64,000 nucleotides of DNA from Paragorgia papillata (GCA_035771165.1 JAWNZC010000324.1:502001-566000); one strand, 5' to 3'. Positions 29,961-49,744 are shown, numbered from the stretch's first letter. The notes: a model not told the origin generated them from the letters alone. A program made the numbers and translations.

Positions 29961-30250
29961 TATAAACCGCGCAGGAGGGCTTTATCGTATATAAAACACG
30001 AGGCGATAGCCGAGTGTTTTAGAGCCGATAAAGCCCGTACTGCAAGGTTTTTAAATGGCTTCTAAAAAGAATCACTTCATACGTTCATTGGCGTAGTAAT
30101 TTTGAAAATTAAGCTTATCTCAGCCGTTAAAAACCAGCGAGAAACTTAGAGCGAGTCTATATCACATATATAGATCCGATACGCTCATGATTTTTCTTTG
30201 TGTTTTCCTCATGAATTATTAATGAATTTTAGAAATATATATATATATAT
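29940..30250. repeat. Dispersed repeat with GAGTGTTTTAGA core, copy 1
   Basis: Contains GGAGGGCTTTATCG, ACGAGGCGATAGCCGAGTGT and GATAAAGCCC in an imperfect hairpin, then TTCATTGGCGTAGTAATTTT and CTCATGAATTATTAATGA. The first part recurs at about 30300-30400, the second part at about 33740-33910. Looks like a MITE family. Confidence 0.65.
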
Positions 30251-31344
30251 AAGGAGGTGAAGGTTTTCACTTAAGCATCTTAATTAATATTTATAGGAGC
30301 AGGAGTGTTTTATCAGATTTAAAACCACGAGGACGCAGCCCGAGTGTTTTAGATCTGATAAAACACGTGAACCGAGTGTTTTGAATGGCTTCAAAAACGA
30401 TTCGTTATTGGATGTTATGTTCATTAGTATTCTTTATATAAAATTGTACGTTCATTAGTATTCTTTATATAAAATTGTATGTTCATTAGTATTCTTTCTG
30501 ACGTCAAGAAGTTTTATCAGGTTTAAAACCACGGACATGGTACTGATTTCCTTTGTGTTTTCCTCATGAATTATTAATGAGTTTTTGAATTACTGTTCAG
30601 TTTCGTGCACATGTTGTTGCACTCATCAGATCTAAATGCCTAATAACTAATTACATGTTTGTATAGAATATACAACAGGAAGCTGAGTGAAAGCCTGTAT
30701 AATAGTGAGGGGATGAAACAATGGTCAAACCCCTATGGTGAATATTACATAATTAAAATTTCTGTAATAAAAACAAATATGTGGTAAAAATACTTAAGAA
30801 GTGTTTTAAAAAAACAATAATAAAAGTTCTATGATAAAGGCATATATTAAAATTCAACTCCAGGAGCCTATGTTACAGAGTTTCTCAGGATGAATTTGCT
30901 GGAATGTCGGCATGTGGTCACGAGTTCATTACGCTTATTTGAAGTTGATAGCTTACGTTTACAAATTACAAAAAACTTTTCCCATAAGCATAGGTTACAT
31001 CTGCTGCTGGCGGGATTATATGGCTTTGCTCGCTTGAGGATTTTCCAAGTAATCTGGTATGTGGTCTTATGTAACATTCACCCCAGGGGTTTGACCATTG
31101 TTTCATCCCCTCACTATTATATAGGCTTTCACTCAGCTTTCTGTTGTATAAATAAAACATATTCTGAAGAATAATGCCATCCTGAAAACTCAAGATATGA
31201 GTCAAACAAGTGGAACTATAGTGAAAATTGTAATATTTCGACTTTATTTCAAAGTCATCATCAGACAAGTGCAAATACAAAAACATGCTAGATCTATATA
31301 TACAAGTCAAAAGTTCGATGACATCATCGGCAACAATCACTATT

Positions 31345-31440
31345 TACTATTTAACAATTAGTCACCGAAGTCGAGGTGACTATCGGTAAATACACCGATA
31401 GTCACCGAGACTGAGGTGACTAATTGTTTTAGTATAATTT
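31345..31440. repeat. Hairpin with GTCACC repeats
   Basis: ACAATTAGTCACCGAAGTCG and CTGAGGTGACTAATTGT form a near-perfect stem with inner GAGGTGACTATCGGT/ACCGATAGTCACC pairing. A related GTCACCGCGCTAGGCGGTGA stem is at 32079-32102. Both lie in the centre of the nested fold-back. Confidence 0.75.
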
Positions 31441-32445
31441 CAGAGGTTGATAAAAAACCAATCACGTTGAAACAAAAACTTTTAAACAACTGCTTTCATT
31501 TTAACAGTGGTGATTCTGTTTATTCACAGACGATGTTAGCAAGCCACAGTCTTTGTCAGTAAATAATTTCAAAAAAAGAGTTAACAACATCCTACTTTGG
31601 AATTGAACTTGTACATACATTCAAATATATGCTAAAAAGACTTTTATTCTGGTGTTTTGGATCCTGTGTTACGGTTTTTTTGCACTTAATTCATGTTCAA
31701 TATGTTCTTCACTCATGACGAATTTTTCGAAAACTTCGCTACGACCAAAACCTAGCCAAAACATGCAAAAAATACGAAGAATTATAGAAAATATACTTCC
31801 TTACCTTTATAAAGTTTTGTTTATACGATATTTGATATGTACAACATCTCAGTGATAAATGTTTTCAGTATTATGCTCTTTTGCTTGTCTCAAAAACTAC
31901 AGACCCCATTTTGAAAAAAAAAATCAACACTTCAATGAATCGACAAATTCTAAAATCTCATACTTGAAAATGACAACTCCGAGTGGGAGACTGAAACGAG
32001 TAAAGTCAGTGCAGTGTTGAATAAGTACCAGTCTCTTTTCCAAAACTACTTTTGAAGAACAATTTCTTGTGATATAATAGTCACCGCGCTAGGCGGTGAC
32101 TATCACCTCAGATTCACCGCTGAGCGGACCAATCAGAAAGCTGGAAAGCCTCTTTTCCACTATGAAATTATACTAACACTATTTACACTATTTATTTACT
32201 TTCTTTTCTTTTCTTTTGTTGCTGATGATGTCATCGAACTTTTGACTTGTATATATAAGACCTGGCATGTTTTTGTATTTTCACTTCTCTGATGATGACT
32301 TTGAAATAAAGTCGAAATATTACAATTTTCACTATAGTTCCACTTGTTTGACTCATATCTTGAGTTTTCAGGATGGCATTATTCTTTGGAATATGTTTTA
32401 TTCTATACTTTTTCAAGTTGTCGACTGGTTTTGGTTCCTGTTGTA

Positions 32446-33463
32446 CCGGGTGGCGCAAAAAAAGGTTCCCCCTCTTTGACTCATTGTAATTAAAAAACAT
32501 AAAAAGCTATCTTATACAAATAAAATTTATTGAACGTAGTTATGTATAACTTAAATTTTGATGTATGCCTTGTACATTTCTATAAAATATTAGCCGAGAT
32601 ATAGGCGTTTAAACTCAAGGTTGCATTTTTGGAAGAAGAGACAAATGGCAAAAATGGCGACTCAACGAGGTTGTTTGCAAATTGCACGATAGATGTTGAC
32701 AAACAATCTAAAGTAAAGTGTTTTCTTTCAGATATGCGGTGTTTACATGTTTAAAGATTAGAAGAATAATGCATTAGAAGTATCTTTTAAAGATACCAAT
32801 AATACTGCTCATCGTTCGAATAAATTGGCAACAAGATGGAGCTCCTTCTCACACGAGCAATGCAACCATACGCTATCTCCGTGGCCAATTTCCAGATCGG
32901 CTCATGAGTAAACGCGGCGATTGGCCCTGGCCTCCACGCTCCCCTGACTTGACCGTGTGTGATTTATTTCTTTGGGGATATTTAAAAGATCAAATTTGGA
33001 ACGTGCCTACTCAGCAACAGCCAAGCAATTTGAGAGAGCTTCGAGAAGCGATTATTATGGCGTGTAACAACTTGGAGCAGGAAATGATCGAAAATGCGTT
33101 CGACTGCATGCTTTCCCGCGCAAGACGTTGTATTGAGGTTGATGGGCATGCATTTCCTAATGAATGAGAATTTATCGGACGACGCTGACAAATATTTGTT
33201 CTTACTTTTGCCTGTTTCTACCATTTTATTACCATAATGCAAATTAATAGACCATTTTTGCCATTTGTCGCTTCTTCCAAAAACGCTACATTGAGTGTAA
33301 ACGCCTATATCTCGGCTAATATTTTATAGAAATGTGCAAGGCATACATCAAAATTTAAGTTAGACATAACTACGTTCAATAAATTTTATTTGTATAAGAT
33401 AGCTTTTTCAGTTTTTTAATTACAATGTGTCAAAGAGGGGGAACATTTTTTTGCGCCACCCGG
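32446..33463 (+). mobile_element. Mariner-type transposon relic with TA duplication
   Basis: 1018 bp. The ends CCGGGTGGCGCAAAAAAA and TTTTTTTGCGCCACCCGG begin ~200-bp inverted repeats (ATATCGGCTAATATTTTATA region). TA flanks both sides (32444-32445 and 33464-33465), the insertion signature of Tc1/mariner elements. Only the C-terminal third of the transposase remains, so it is non-autonomous. Confidence 0.88.
32817..33167 (+). pseudogene. Mariner transposase C-terminal fragment (DD41D spacing)
   Basis: The frame reads INWQQDGAPSHTSNATIRYL, then WPPRSPDLTVCDLFLWGYLK and SRARRCIEVDGHAFPNE to the stop. The Asp in QQDGA and the Asp in TVCDLF are separated by 41 residues, the DD41D arrangement rather than DD34D of classic mariner. 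The first catalytic Asp and the DNA-binding domain are missing. The ATG at 32904 is internal; the frame runs upstream from it. Confidence 0.82.
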
Positions 33464-33582
33464 TATATTCTATATAAACATGTAATTAGTTATTAGGCAT
33501 TTAGATCTGATGAGTGCAACAACATGTGCACGAAACTGAACAGTTATTAAAATGCTTAAATGAAACCTTCACCTCCTTTACT

Positions 33583-34264
33583 TCTATTTTGTAATGCTCT
33601 GGACTAGTTTCATCAAGCACTTTGCCAATAGTATTTGAAAAAAAACTTTTCATTGTATATATATATATATATATGTACTATTGACAGAATGAGTGGCCGT
33701 TCTGTATCGGGGTATACAGACACGAGGGTTCTAAAACGATCTATTTGGTAAGTTCATTGGCGTAGTAATTTTTCTAAAAAAAAACGTTGTCTAAGTCGAG
33801 AAATTCAAAGCTAAAGTTTATGTAAATCAAGAGGAATCTATGTCACATATATGTAGACCCTCATGGATTTTCTTTGTGTTTTTCGCATGAATTATTAATG
33901 AGCTTTTAAAATATATTTGTCATTAAAAATTCATGAAGAAAATTCAAAAGAAAACATGGCTATTTAGATGCGTCCATTTGATGAGTACGATAAATCATTC
34001 GCAGCCGATCTGTATCTCATTTACTACGGCTCGCTTGAAGCTCGCCTTGTAAATCAGATACAATCGCTGCTCATGCTTTATCTATTACATATTTTACATA
34101 TATTTAAGTTGTTTTTTAGTGATCGTCTTATTCATGTGTGGAAAGCAACTAGTTTGTTTTGGATGAACAACTCAGTGAAACACCACATCGCAAAAGCGAA
34201 AAATAATTCAATCATTCAACAAATGCCCAAATCCGTGTAACATTTATATCATACGTCTATCCTC
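33583..34264. other. No gene; (TA)n tract and repeat remnant
   Basis: (TA)n at 33657-33674. 33735-33905 is a diverged copy of the 30080-30240 repeat (TTCATTGGCGTAGTAATTTT; GAATTATTAATGAGCTTTT). A 90-codon frame at 33968-34240 has no family resemblance. Confidence 0.5.
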
Positions 34265-35059
34265 TTAAAGTGGCACTACGACGAAAAAATCGTGAATCTA
34301 GTCTGATACCAGTAAACTATAATTTCCAAATGAGGAATACCGCCCTTTTCAGTTTCTCAAAATATTGTGTCGTTCTTGAGATATTTAAGTTTCTGAAACA
34401 TGTGAATTAGGCGCCCCGTGACGTCATTTACTCATACAGGCAAAAATAAGATTTACAAAATAAGTAATATATCTGAAACTATGAAGTATAGAAATAATTC
34501 AAACTTTGCACAAGTATAGCTATCACAAAAGTACACTCCACTGTGCGCATTATTTAGAATCACGAGCAAAAAATTAAAATATTAATTTTATATTTCTTTT
34601 CAAAAGAATATGATTGAAATATTCAAAATACAATATCTGTGTGTCTACAAATATTCATGTCAATGTATTGCAGTAAAAGTTGTTTTATGGAAAAAAAATA
34701 AACATTTTTGTTTTACAAATGGAAGGCACCTGTTTGCAAACCATGTTTTTGTTTGTATCCATGGAAACAACATAATGTGAACGTTGGAGTGTATATTCCC
34801 CATAACTATTCTTGTGCAAAGTTTGAATTATTTCTACTTCATAGTTTCAGATATATTACTCATTTTGTAAATCTTATGTTTGCCTGTGTGATTAAATGAC
34901 GTCACGGGGCGCCTAATTTACATGTTTCAGAAATTTAAATATCTCGAGAACGAGACAATATTTTGAAAAACTGAAAACGCCGGTATTCCTCATTTGGAAA
35001 TTATAGTTTACTGCTATCAATACTAGATTCACGATTTTTTCATCGTAGCGCCACTTTAA
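34265..35059. mobile_element. TTAA-flanked MITE, copy 2 with ~260-bp arms
   Basis: 795 bp. The left end TTAAAGTGGCACTACGACGA mirrors the right TCGTAGCGCCACTTTAA. The arms extend through GTGACGTCATTTA, GTGCCC-like GGCGCCCCGTGACGTCA and ATTCAAACTTTGCACAAG. TTAA lies at both ends. The centre (about 34540-34780) is unique and non-coding. The termini resemble the 20551-20979 element. Confidence 0.85.
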
Positions 35060-35644
35060 CAACAAAATGACTGGACATACAGGTAAGTTTGAAACTTTAC
35101 AAATTGTTATAACAAATGAATTATGTATTGCATAGAATAACTTAACGGCTTTTTAAACAAGATCATAATTGTTTTCATTTGCTAAGCTTTCGGCCTGTTG
35201 ACGCAAGCCTTTATGCACAGGCCGAAAGCAACTCGAAAGCTTAGCAAATAAATATACGTGGTGTTTCTACATCTATGTTACATTATCGCCATGAAAACTT
35301 TCAAAATAATTAATCTTTGTTTTTGTTAAGAACCAGCTGTATTCAAGTTATTCTACAATTGGATTATTAATATGTTGGTGCGTGACACTTCTTTTTACCA
35401 CAGAAATTATCTTCACACAGTCAAACTTTAAACGCTAAAGTTTCCACTTACATTTTGTTAGGCAAAAAAAAAGAAACATTTGCTGTTCGAGAAAAAGCTC
35501 CCTAGTTGGAAGGGTGTCGAAGTATCGCGTGATCACTAAACAAAGCCGGTGCAGTGTAATTAGAAAGTTAAAACTTCTATCTACTTTTAAACTACAAATT
35601 AACATAATTACTTCGAACGTTTCTTCCAAAAAGTAAAAAATACT
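35060..35644. other. No gene recognised
   Basis: Contains an inverted pair of about 20 bp (GCTAAGCTTTCGGCCTGT at 35181 and CAGGCCGAAAGCAACTCGAA at 35218) and otherwise unremarkable AT-rich sequence. Confidence 0.4.
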
Positions 35645-36215
35645 CGCCCTTATGTGAACGCGGTAATTTGCACACACAACCTCTATGTTCTATACGGAAG
35701 TAGTTTTATCGACAGACTACTATCCTTAAAAAACCCCAAAATACTCGCTTTTCCGAACGAGATTTCTGTTCTGTACGGCAGTAATTTCGTCGACATACTA
35801 CTGTGTTTTGAAAAACTTAAATACTCGCTTATCTACACAAGAGGATTTATACATGCGCAATCTCTATGTATCTCTATGTTCTATACGGCAGTAGTTTTAT
35901 CGACATACTACTGTCTTTTAAGAAGAGAAAATGTTTGCTTATTCGAACGCGATGATTTGTACACGCAATCTCTATGTTCTGTAGGGCAGTTGTTTAATCG
36001 ACATACTATTATCTTTCAAGAAGACAAAATACTCGCTTATCCAAACAAGATGATCAGCACACCCAATCTCTATGTTCTAACATGCGGCAGTAGTTTTATC
36101 GCGACATACTAGTGTCTTTCAAGGAGAGAAAATGTTTGCTTATTCGAACGCGATGATTTGTACACACAATCTCTATGTCTATACGGCAGTTGTTTTGGCG
36201 CCATACAATTATCTT
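35645..36215. repeat. Minisatellite, ~100-bp unit, about 5.5 copies
   Basis: Repeated landmarks CTCTATGTTCTATACGGCAG, TTTTATCGACATACTACTGT, AATACTCGCTTAT and GAACGCGATGATTTGTACAC recur at about 35680, 35762, 35871, 35970, 36069 and 36172. Units differ by point changes and small indels. Short open frames across it are by-products. It lies about 300 bp upstream of the PAN/EGF gene. Confidence 0.9.
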
Positions 36216-36510
36216 GTTTTTAACTTCTAAGCGTTCTAGGCAATTCCCGACAACTTCGAACGTCAACTAACAGGTACTCGATTCATCTAATTTTCTAATT
36301 TTCAAAGAAAACAACGTTAATCGGCGAATAGATAATAGAGCTTCAATTTAATGATCTGAAGCACAGATCCAAGTTCATTTTAAGTGCAGCTTTGGCCAAG
36401 CTACGAGTTGCGTTTTCCATCAAGGGATATTTTTTTGTGGATTATTTTTTGTACTTCAAAGGCCGAAAACGTTGTCAGTCAAACTTTTTCTTTTAAGAGT
36501 TGAGTACAAT

Positions 36511-44559
<8,049 letters not shown>

Positions 44560-44632
44560 GTAAATCTTTCACTTTGTTATGAGTTTTGACATTGCTTCAT
44601 ATATTCAAGGAATTACGAAACCAATAAGCCAG

Positions 44633-44635
<3 letters not shown>

Positions 44636-44721
<86 letters not shown>

Positions 44722-44745
44722 CATTATTATTATTATTATTATTAT
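44636..44745. repeat. Microsatellite (ATT)n
   Basis: About 36 ATT units with one CATT interruption. It directly precedes the 5' side of LINE copy iv. Confidence 0.95.
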
Positions 44746-44858
44746 AACATTGAGCGGAGCCGTTAAGACCTGCTCCATACGTGTCTAAAGTTTTATCGAA
44801 AATTTATTACTTGAATCACAAATAATTTTATGAATTAACATTGTTAAAGATTACAATC

Positions 44859-45716
44859 ATGATTCGCTCAAGTTTTATACTTATGTTATTGATATGCGTC
44901 GTTTGTTCGTTCTGTGGAAAAGATTTCGTTACGCTTGGCCGACATTCATGGCGATGTAAACAGCGAGTTCATCACACAGAGCAAGATCATTCTGCTGAGG
45001 ATACAGCAAGGGAAGCGCCAGCAATCAATTCTCCCAATGTTGTTATCTCAAGTCGTAACGTAATAAAGTGTTGCTGTGGTAAAATATGTAAAGGTGCGCG
45101 TGGTCTAAAGATGCATCAACGCAGTTGTAGAGTTATACATGGGTTAAACCGTGAACTTTGCGATGGCCTAGATGAACAAGCTGCTGAAAACTCCGCAGAT
45201 TTCACCGAAAATGACCAATTAACCGTCAACACGGCCCTACAGTTAACGAAGAAAATATTCCAAGCCTTAAAAAAGGCATTAAACTACCTAAAAGTAATTC
45301 TGAATGGTCAACGGCTAATGAATATTGTAAATTTGCTCTTCTATCAAATCACTGCGCAATGTTTAAATTCAAACATCAAGGTATTAAATAACATCATATA
45401 CGAATATTTTGCTCAGAACTTTGGTTATGCTGAATCAGTGCCCGACAATTCATTAGTAAATAAATATAAGGAGTATACAGTCAAGGATTTAAAGAAGGCT
45501 ATAAAATCACTCAAATCTACCAGTGGTGACCCAAACGTCAAATATGTATCGCATACATTGCGTGATAGACTTCCTCAAAATAACAACAATCAGTCAAGTC
45601 TAGACGGCAAAGCCAAAGATCAATCGCTCAACCATGATAAATACATCGGTAAAAATTTCTGGGGTTATGTTAAAAATGTTCTAAACACAAAAGACGTTGT
45701 ACTTCCATCTACTTGA
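44859..45716 (+). pseudogene. RLE LINE N-terminal zinc-finger protein part
   Basis: An open frame of 285 codons from ATG 44859. Two zinc-finger-like motifs: CSFCGKDFVTLGRHSWRC (C-x2-C-x8-H-x4-C) and CCCGKICKGARGLKMHQRSC. In R2-type LINEs such N-terminal fingers bind the target DNA. A frame disturbance appears around 45290-45530, where the neighbouring frame (SEWSTANEYCKFALLSNHCA) looks more conserved. Later codons SLDGKAKDQSLNHDKYIGK and NFWGYVKNVLNTKD lead to the deletion point. Confidence 0.75.
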
Positions 45717-46476
45717 CCTGAAAAATGCCTTTGGCGAAGTTCATCACAATTTAATTCAATCCGTTCTTCATTACCACCATATCCCTGATCATATAAAATT
45801 TGTTATAAAAAGTCTATACACGGATTTTCCTACCTCAATAATTACACCTGAATTCTGTACTCCGTTCATATTTGTTGGCCGTGGCGTACTGCAAGGCGAT
45901 TGTCTCAGTCCTCTGCTGTTTAACATGTGTTTTAACACTTTTATTCAGCATATCAAAGCCGAGAAGTATCATCAATTTGGTTTATCCTTTCAGTTTTTTA
46001 ATCCTATCCACTGGTTTTAGTTTGCTGGTGACGCTGCTGTTATAAGTAGTCAAGAATAAGAAAACCAACATATTTTGAACCGCTTTTCTATTTGGTGCCA
46101 ATGGTTCAACATGATTATACGGATTGATAAGTGTAGTACTTTTGGCATTAAAAAAGCTGTAACAAAATCCATCCAATATCTACCGAAACTCCTCATTAAT
46201 AATCAACTAATTCCAGCGACCAAAATTGGCGAGTATTTTCAATATTTAGGAAGATACTTTGATTTCAATATGTCCGATCAACAACACAATTCTGAACTTA
46301 ACTCCCTCATTGACGAACTAATGACTGATATTGATTCCAAGCCACTACATCCAAAAAATAAAATCCTCTTGTACAGTCGCTATGTTTTATCCAAAATATC
46401 CTGGCATTTTACTGTTACTACTTTATCCAGCTGTCAAATTCACCCAATGCCAAACAGTTCTCCGTACAGCTCTTAA
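45709..46476 (+). pseudogene. RLE LINE copy iv RT and thumb, mutated
   Basis: Motif A LDLKNAFGEVHH and motif B GVLQGDCLSPLLFN are intact. Motif C is FAGDAAV with a TAG stop just before it (46018-46020), so the catalytic Asp pair is broken. The next frame covers NRFSIWCQWFNMIIRIDKCS and SRYVLSKISWHF. A deletion near 46425 joins the thumb to SVKFTQCQ. Confidence 0.82.
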
Positions 46477-47366
46477 AATATCTCCAAACCAAGCAATCAA
46501 TGAACTCTGGAAGTCAACTAGTAACAGCACAAATATCCAGTATGATGTCTATAACTCCACCAAGCAAGTTCTTAAGGACTTTCGTTCTGGACAAGAAGAT
46601 AGACTTCATAACCATTTAACCTGTCAGGGATCCTTTTTCTCCAATATTTCTAAGTTCTCCTTTCCCCAGCTTACGAAAATATGGTGTGCGTCTCAGTCCA
46701 ACCTCCCGAAAAATATTTTAAATTTTACAATACGATATATGAATAACTCTCTTCCCACGCGCAAAAACCTTGCAAGATGGGGTGTATCACCAACTTCAGA
46801 TTCTTCTCTTTGTCTGGCTCCGGAAACTCTTCTTCGCGTAGTGGCAGGTTGCCAGTCGTACCTGGAACGATTTACATGGATACATGACTCTATCTTGAAC
46901 TTTCTCGCAACGACCCTACAGACCGTAAGTGGTTCAAGTCTTTATGTTGATCTTCCATGCAGGTTATAAAAGTCCATCCATAATAACTGGTGACACATAC
47001 CGTCCAGACTTGCTCCTATCAACTCCAAGTGGATGCCTCTACATTGTTGAACTGACTGTTGGTTTTGAGTCAAGTCTTCAAAACAACGTTGATCGTAAAA
47101 AATCCAAATATTCAGAATTGATAAGGGAACAAAGTCAAAGTGAACAATTCAGATCAGTTAAATTTGTAAACCTATCGATTAGCTGCCTTGGTGTCTTTGC
47201 AGCAGAATGTTCTACATTCATAGAAATGCTGAATGATCTTAGTCTTGACAAGACTCACCAAAAATATTGTATTCATAGAATGACGACGATCGCAATCAGA
47301 ACCACCTATTACATATTCTGTTGCCGAAACAAGGAATGGACAAATCCTGAACTGCTAACTTTTTAA
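46430..47366 (+). pseudogene. RLE LINE copy iv zinc knuckle and endonuclease
   Basis: 46430-46969 encodes VKFTQCQTVLRTALKISPNQ to SSLYVDLP, with the knuckle SSLCLAPETLLRVVAGC (first Cys lost: family CSLC, here SSLC). A one-base shift near 46965 moves to 46970-47366, with YRPDLLLSTPSGCLYIVEL and the conserved C-terminus. The endonuclease residues are kept. Confidence 0.85.
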
Positions 47367-47543
47367 AATTATTGTACTGTATATTTGTTTTATGTTGTTA
47401 TAAATTATACAGTTATTAGTTATATATTGTAGTGTTGATTAAATTAGCCGATTGTAAATTACCTAAAATAAGCGAGATTTACAATTGTATATTATCTAAA
47501 ATGACATTTAATAAAGTTTCCATTGTTACGTACTCAGCACTTT

Positions 47544-47716
47544 AAGCCTGGTTTCCATATAGCCGTAAGAGCCGGCGGCATGTCTGCGGCAAGGGGCGAT
47601 GGTCCAATCATAGACAGTGTTGAATTAGCCAGCAATAAAAAGCTGTATGTGATTGGACCATTGCCCCTTGCCGCAGCCATGCCGCCGGCTCTTACGGCTA
47701 TATGGAAACCAGGCTT
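47544..47716. mobile_element. Hairpin MITE with 67-bp arms
   Basis: Arms 47544-47610 and 47650-47716 differ at only two positions. The end is AAGCCTGGTTTCCATATAGC; inner words GAGCCGGCGGCATG and GGTCCAATCA. The loop is 39 bp. No target duplication is resolved. Confidence 0.9.
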
Positions 47717-49040
47717 TATTTACACACACAAGAACCTTGTCGATTCGCCGACAATCTATAGCTTACTATTTTACGTAATATTAACATAACGCTCATATAT
47801 TAACGTAACACGCTAGTGTTTACATAACACTCTCCCGCTCTTAGATCACAAGCGTCCCAATTTGACTTCTTATTTCAAACTAGATTTAAATACTGTTCGT
47901 TAACAGCTTCCGAGTTCATTTTATTCAGGCAGTGTTCATAAATCAGTCATTTCATGGCAAAAAGTTTGATTATTCTGCTCATAAAGCCGATTACAGATAT
48001 TGATATATAATCTCAGCACGGTGACAATCTCAGACCGCCACACCGGTACAACACGCCATTTCTCCAGCGCAGACTATCCCATTGAGCCCACAATGTTTTC
48101 TCCTCTTCATCTTGTGGCGAGATGACAGAATATTCAGGTCTTGGTTGATTATGTTCCATAGCATTGATAAGGGTGATAAGACTTCCATCTTTTCCTTGTT
48201 CTACAGTACATGCCAGCTCTCGTTATTTATCAGAAACTCACCCGAACATTCATCGGGGCTTTGAACAACACGGTTGTTTTTAAGATCATCTACCTTGCTT
48301 TGGTACTTTTCTTCCAATTTTACACAACGTTTGCACCCTTCGGCGTGACACGGTCGTCTCGACAATGCATCGACGTTCTGGTGAGGACTTCCGGACCTAC
48401 AAACTCATACGTCTGTAATTTCTGCACTCTAAAAAAGGATGTGTAGTTTTTACACACCTTTCTTGTCGCCGAAGTAACACATCTTAATTTGTTAGTATAT
48501 GACTGACTCTCAATTGCTTTGTGATAAAACTACACTTCGGGCTATATAAGTGATCATCGATGAACCTTGTACGCCATAAAGTCATAAGATCTTGAATTAC
48601 GCGTGCATACCTATAATTCATAAATACTCGCCGTTTGCCGAAGAGTTCTGTGCCAATTAGGTTTGTTTCTAGCTAACCAAGTTGATATATTTGTCTTCAA
48701 CATACCCAATAACAATAAATTTACAGCGCAAATACTTTATATGTTTATAATACAGGACAGTCGTGAAACATTCAGTTCAACATTATTAGCATAACTAAAT
48801 ATTATATCAGTAGTTGGGACATTAATAAAAAGTTTTCTAACATTTAAAATCTGAAAAGAAACAGAATTTAAATTAAAAATTGTCGTTTTAGACCGGGAGG
48901 CGTGCGAACATTTCTTGAAAAATTGTCGAATACCGAACTTAAGACACAAGAGTTAAGCAAACTATCAAAGAGTTAAGCATTTGCACACGCTTAAATTGTA
49001 GAGTAAATGATTACCCTTAAATATAGTCAACGCAAAAATT
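47717..49040. other. No gene recognised
   Basis: About 1.3 kb without a supported coding region. 48435-48475 contains GGATGTGTAGTTTTTACACACC, a small palindrome echoing the GTGTGTAAAA words at 60575-60885. Confidence 0.4.
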
Positions 49041-49044
49041 ATGC

Positions 49045-49265
49045 ATGCTACGCAAAAAAAGTTATCCAACAAAACACAAGGCAAACGCTTGCATAGTCAA
49101 AAAGTTTGTATCAAAACATTTCGTAAAACATAAAAGAACACACACTGGAGCAACTGTTTCGATGGCACCCAAGCAGAATCTGGAAAATCTTCTTGCTTGG
49201 ATAAAGGCTCGAATAAGCCAGACAATAAATTTGTGTACAGTCACCTTTGTGAAGTATCTTCCTTG
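49045..49265 (+). pseudogene. Possible C2H2 zinc-finger remnant
   Basis: KKFVSKHFVKHKRTHTGA resembles the second half of a C2H2 finger with its HTGE linker (H-x3-H followed by TG). The upstream cysteine pair is reduced to one Cys (ACIVKK) and the following finger is unrecognisable. No ATG context or exon borders are convincing. Confidence 0.35.
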
Positions 49266-49575
49266 AATTGAAAGTGATGAATGATTCTATTAAATTCAAA
49301 ATGTAAATATATGTAAATATGTAAAGTATAATATTGAAGAAAATCGTTATTAAATATCAATCCTAAAAGGTTTGGAATACAAACCTACCTCTTTAGAATC
49401 AATGCAAACCTTTTTTGTCCTCCGATCGCAAAAAATTGTGCTTTAAACTTTCCCAAATTCACACACAAACCGAGTAAACTTCCTCAACCGCCATCTTTGA
49501 GAACAAAATTTGACGCGTGCAATGTGCTCGAATCACGCGCATGCGCAGACGTTTTTCCGCGGTGTCGATTTCTAC

Positions 49576-49721
49576 TGTTATAGTATGACTTATTTGAAGT
49601 ACTCTATACTTGAGCCTGCGATCACAGACATACAATTATATATAACGTAGCCATTTTGTAGTTAGATTCATTCTGTTGTATTTAGTACTGTACATTTAAT
49701 AAAGCTCACAAGAACATAACT
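49576..49721 (+). repeat. Gypsy 2 5' LTR
   Basis: Starts TGTTATAGTATGACTTATTT and ends AAGAACATAACT. TATATATAACG at about 49637 and AATAAAG at about 49699 may be the TATA box and poly(A) signal. It is followed by TTATTCTGGCGACGAAG, where TGGCGACGAAG is the likely primer site. Confidence 0.93.
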
Positions 49722-49744
49722 TATTCTGGCGACGAAGATAAAGC

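Larger units (their letters stand above)
30251..33582. mobile_element. Nested fold-back element
   Basis: The outer ends are inverted: AAGGAGGTGAAGGTTTTCAC (30251) against GAAACCTTCACCTCCTT (to 33582). 30596-30690 is mirrored by 33464-33556. Inside, 31165-31340 is mirrored by 32222-32400 (CAAACAAGTGGAACTATAG; GACTTGTATATATA). A further inverted pair (30673-30735 and 31083-31150) sits within the left arm and a mariner element (32446-33463) within the right arm. No transposase for the outer element is visible. Confidence 0.75.
44746..47525 (+). mobile_element. RLE LINE family 2, copy iv (5' end present, internal deletion)
   Basis: Carries the N-terminal zinc-finger region (44859-45716), missing in copies i-iii, fused at about 45708 to the middle of the RT (LDLKNAFGEV). 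The segment from VVLPS to RT motif A is deleted. RT, thumb and endonuclease follow in several frames, and the 3' UTR ends at about 47525. It is oriented like the others with respect to ATT on its own strand. Confidence 0.88.

Noticed and set aside
33968..34240. A 90-codon plus-strand gene
   Set aside because: No motif, codon bias or exon signal; overlaps dispersed repeat sequence.
35645..36215. A CRISPR array or repeat protein gene
   Set aside because: Units are about 100 bp, contiguous and diverged, without spacer structure; the host is an animal.
49045..49265. A functional C2H2 zinc-finger gene
   Set aside because: Only half of one finger is recognisable; kept as a low-confidence remnant.
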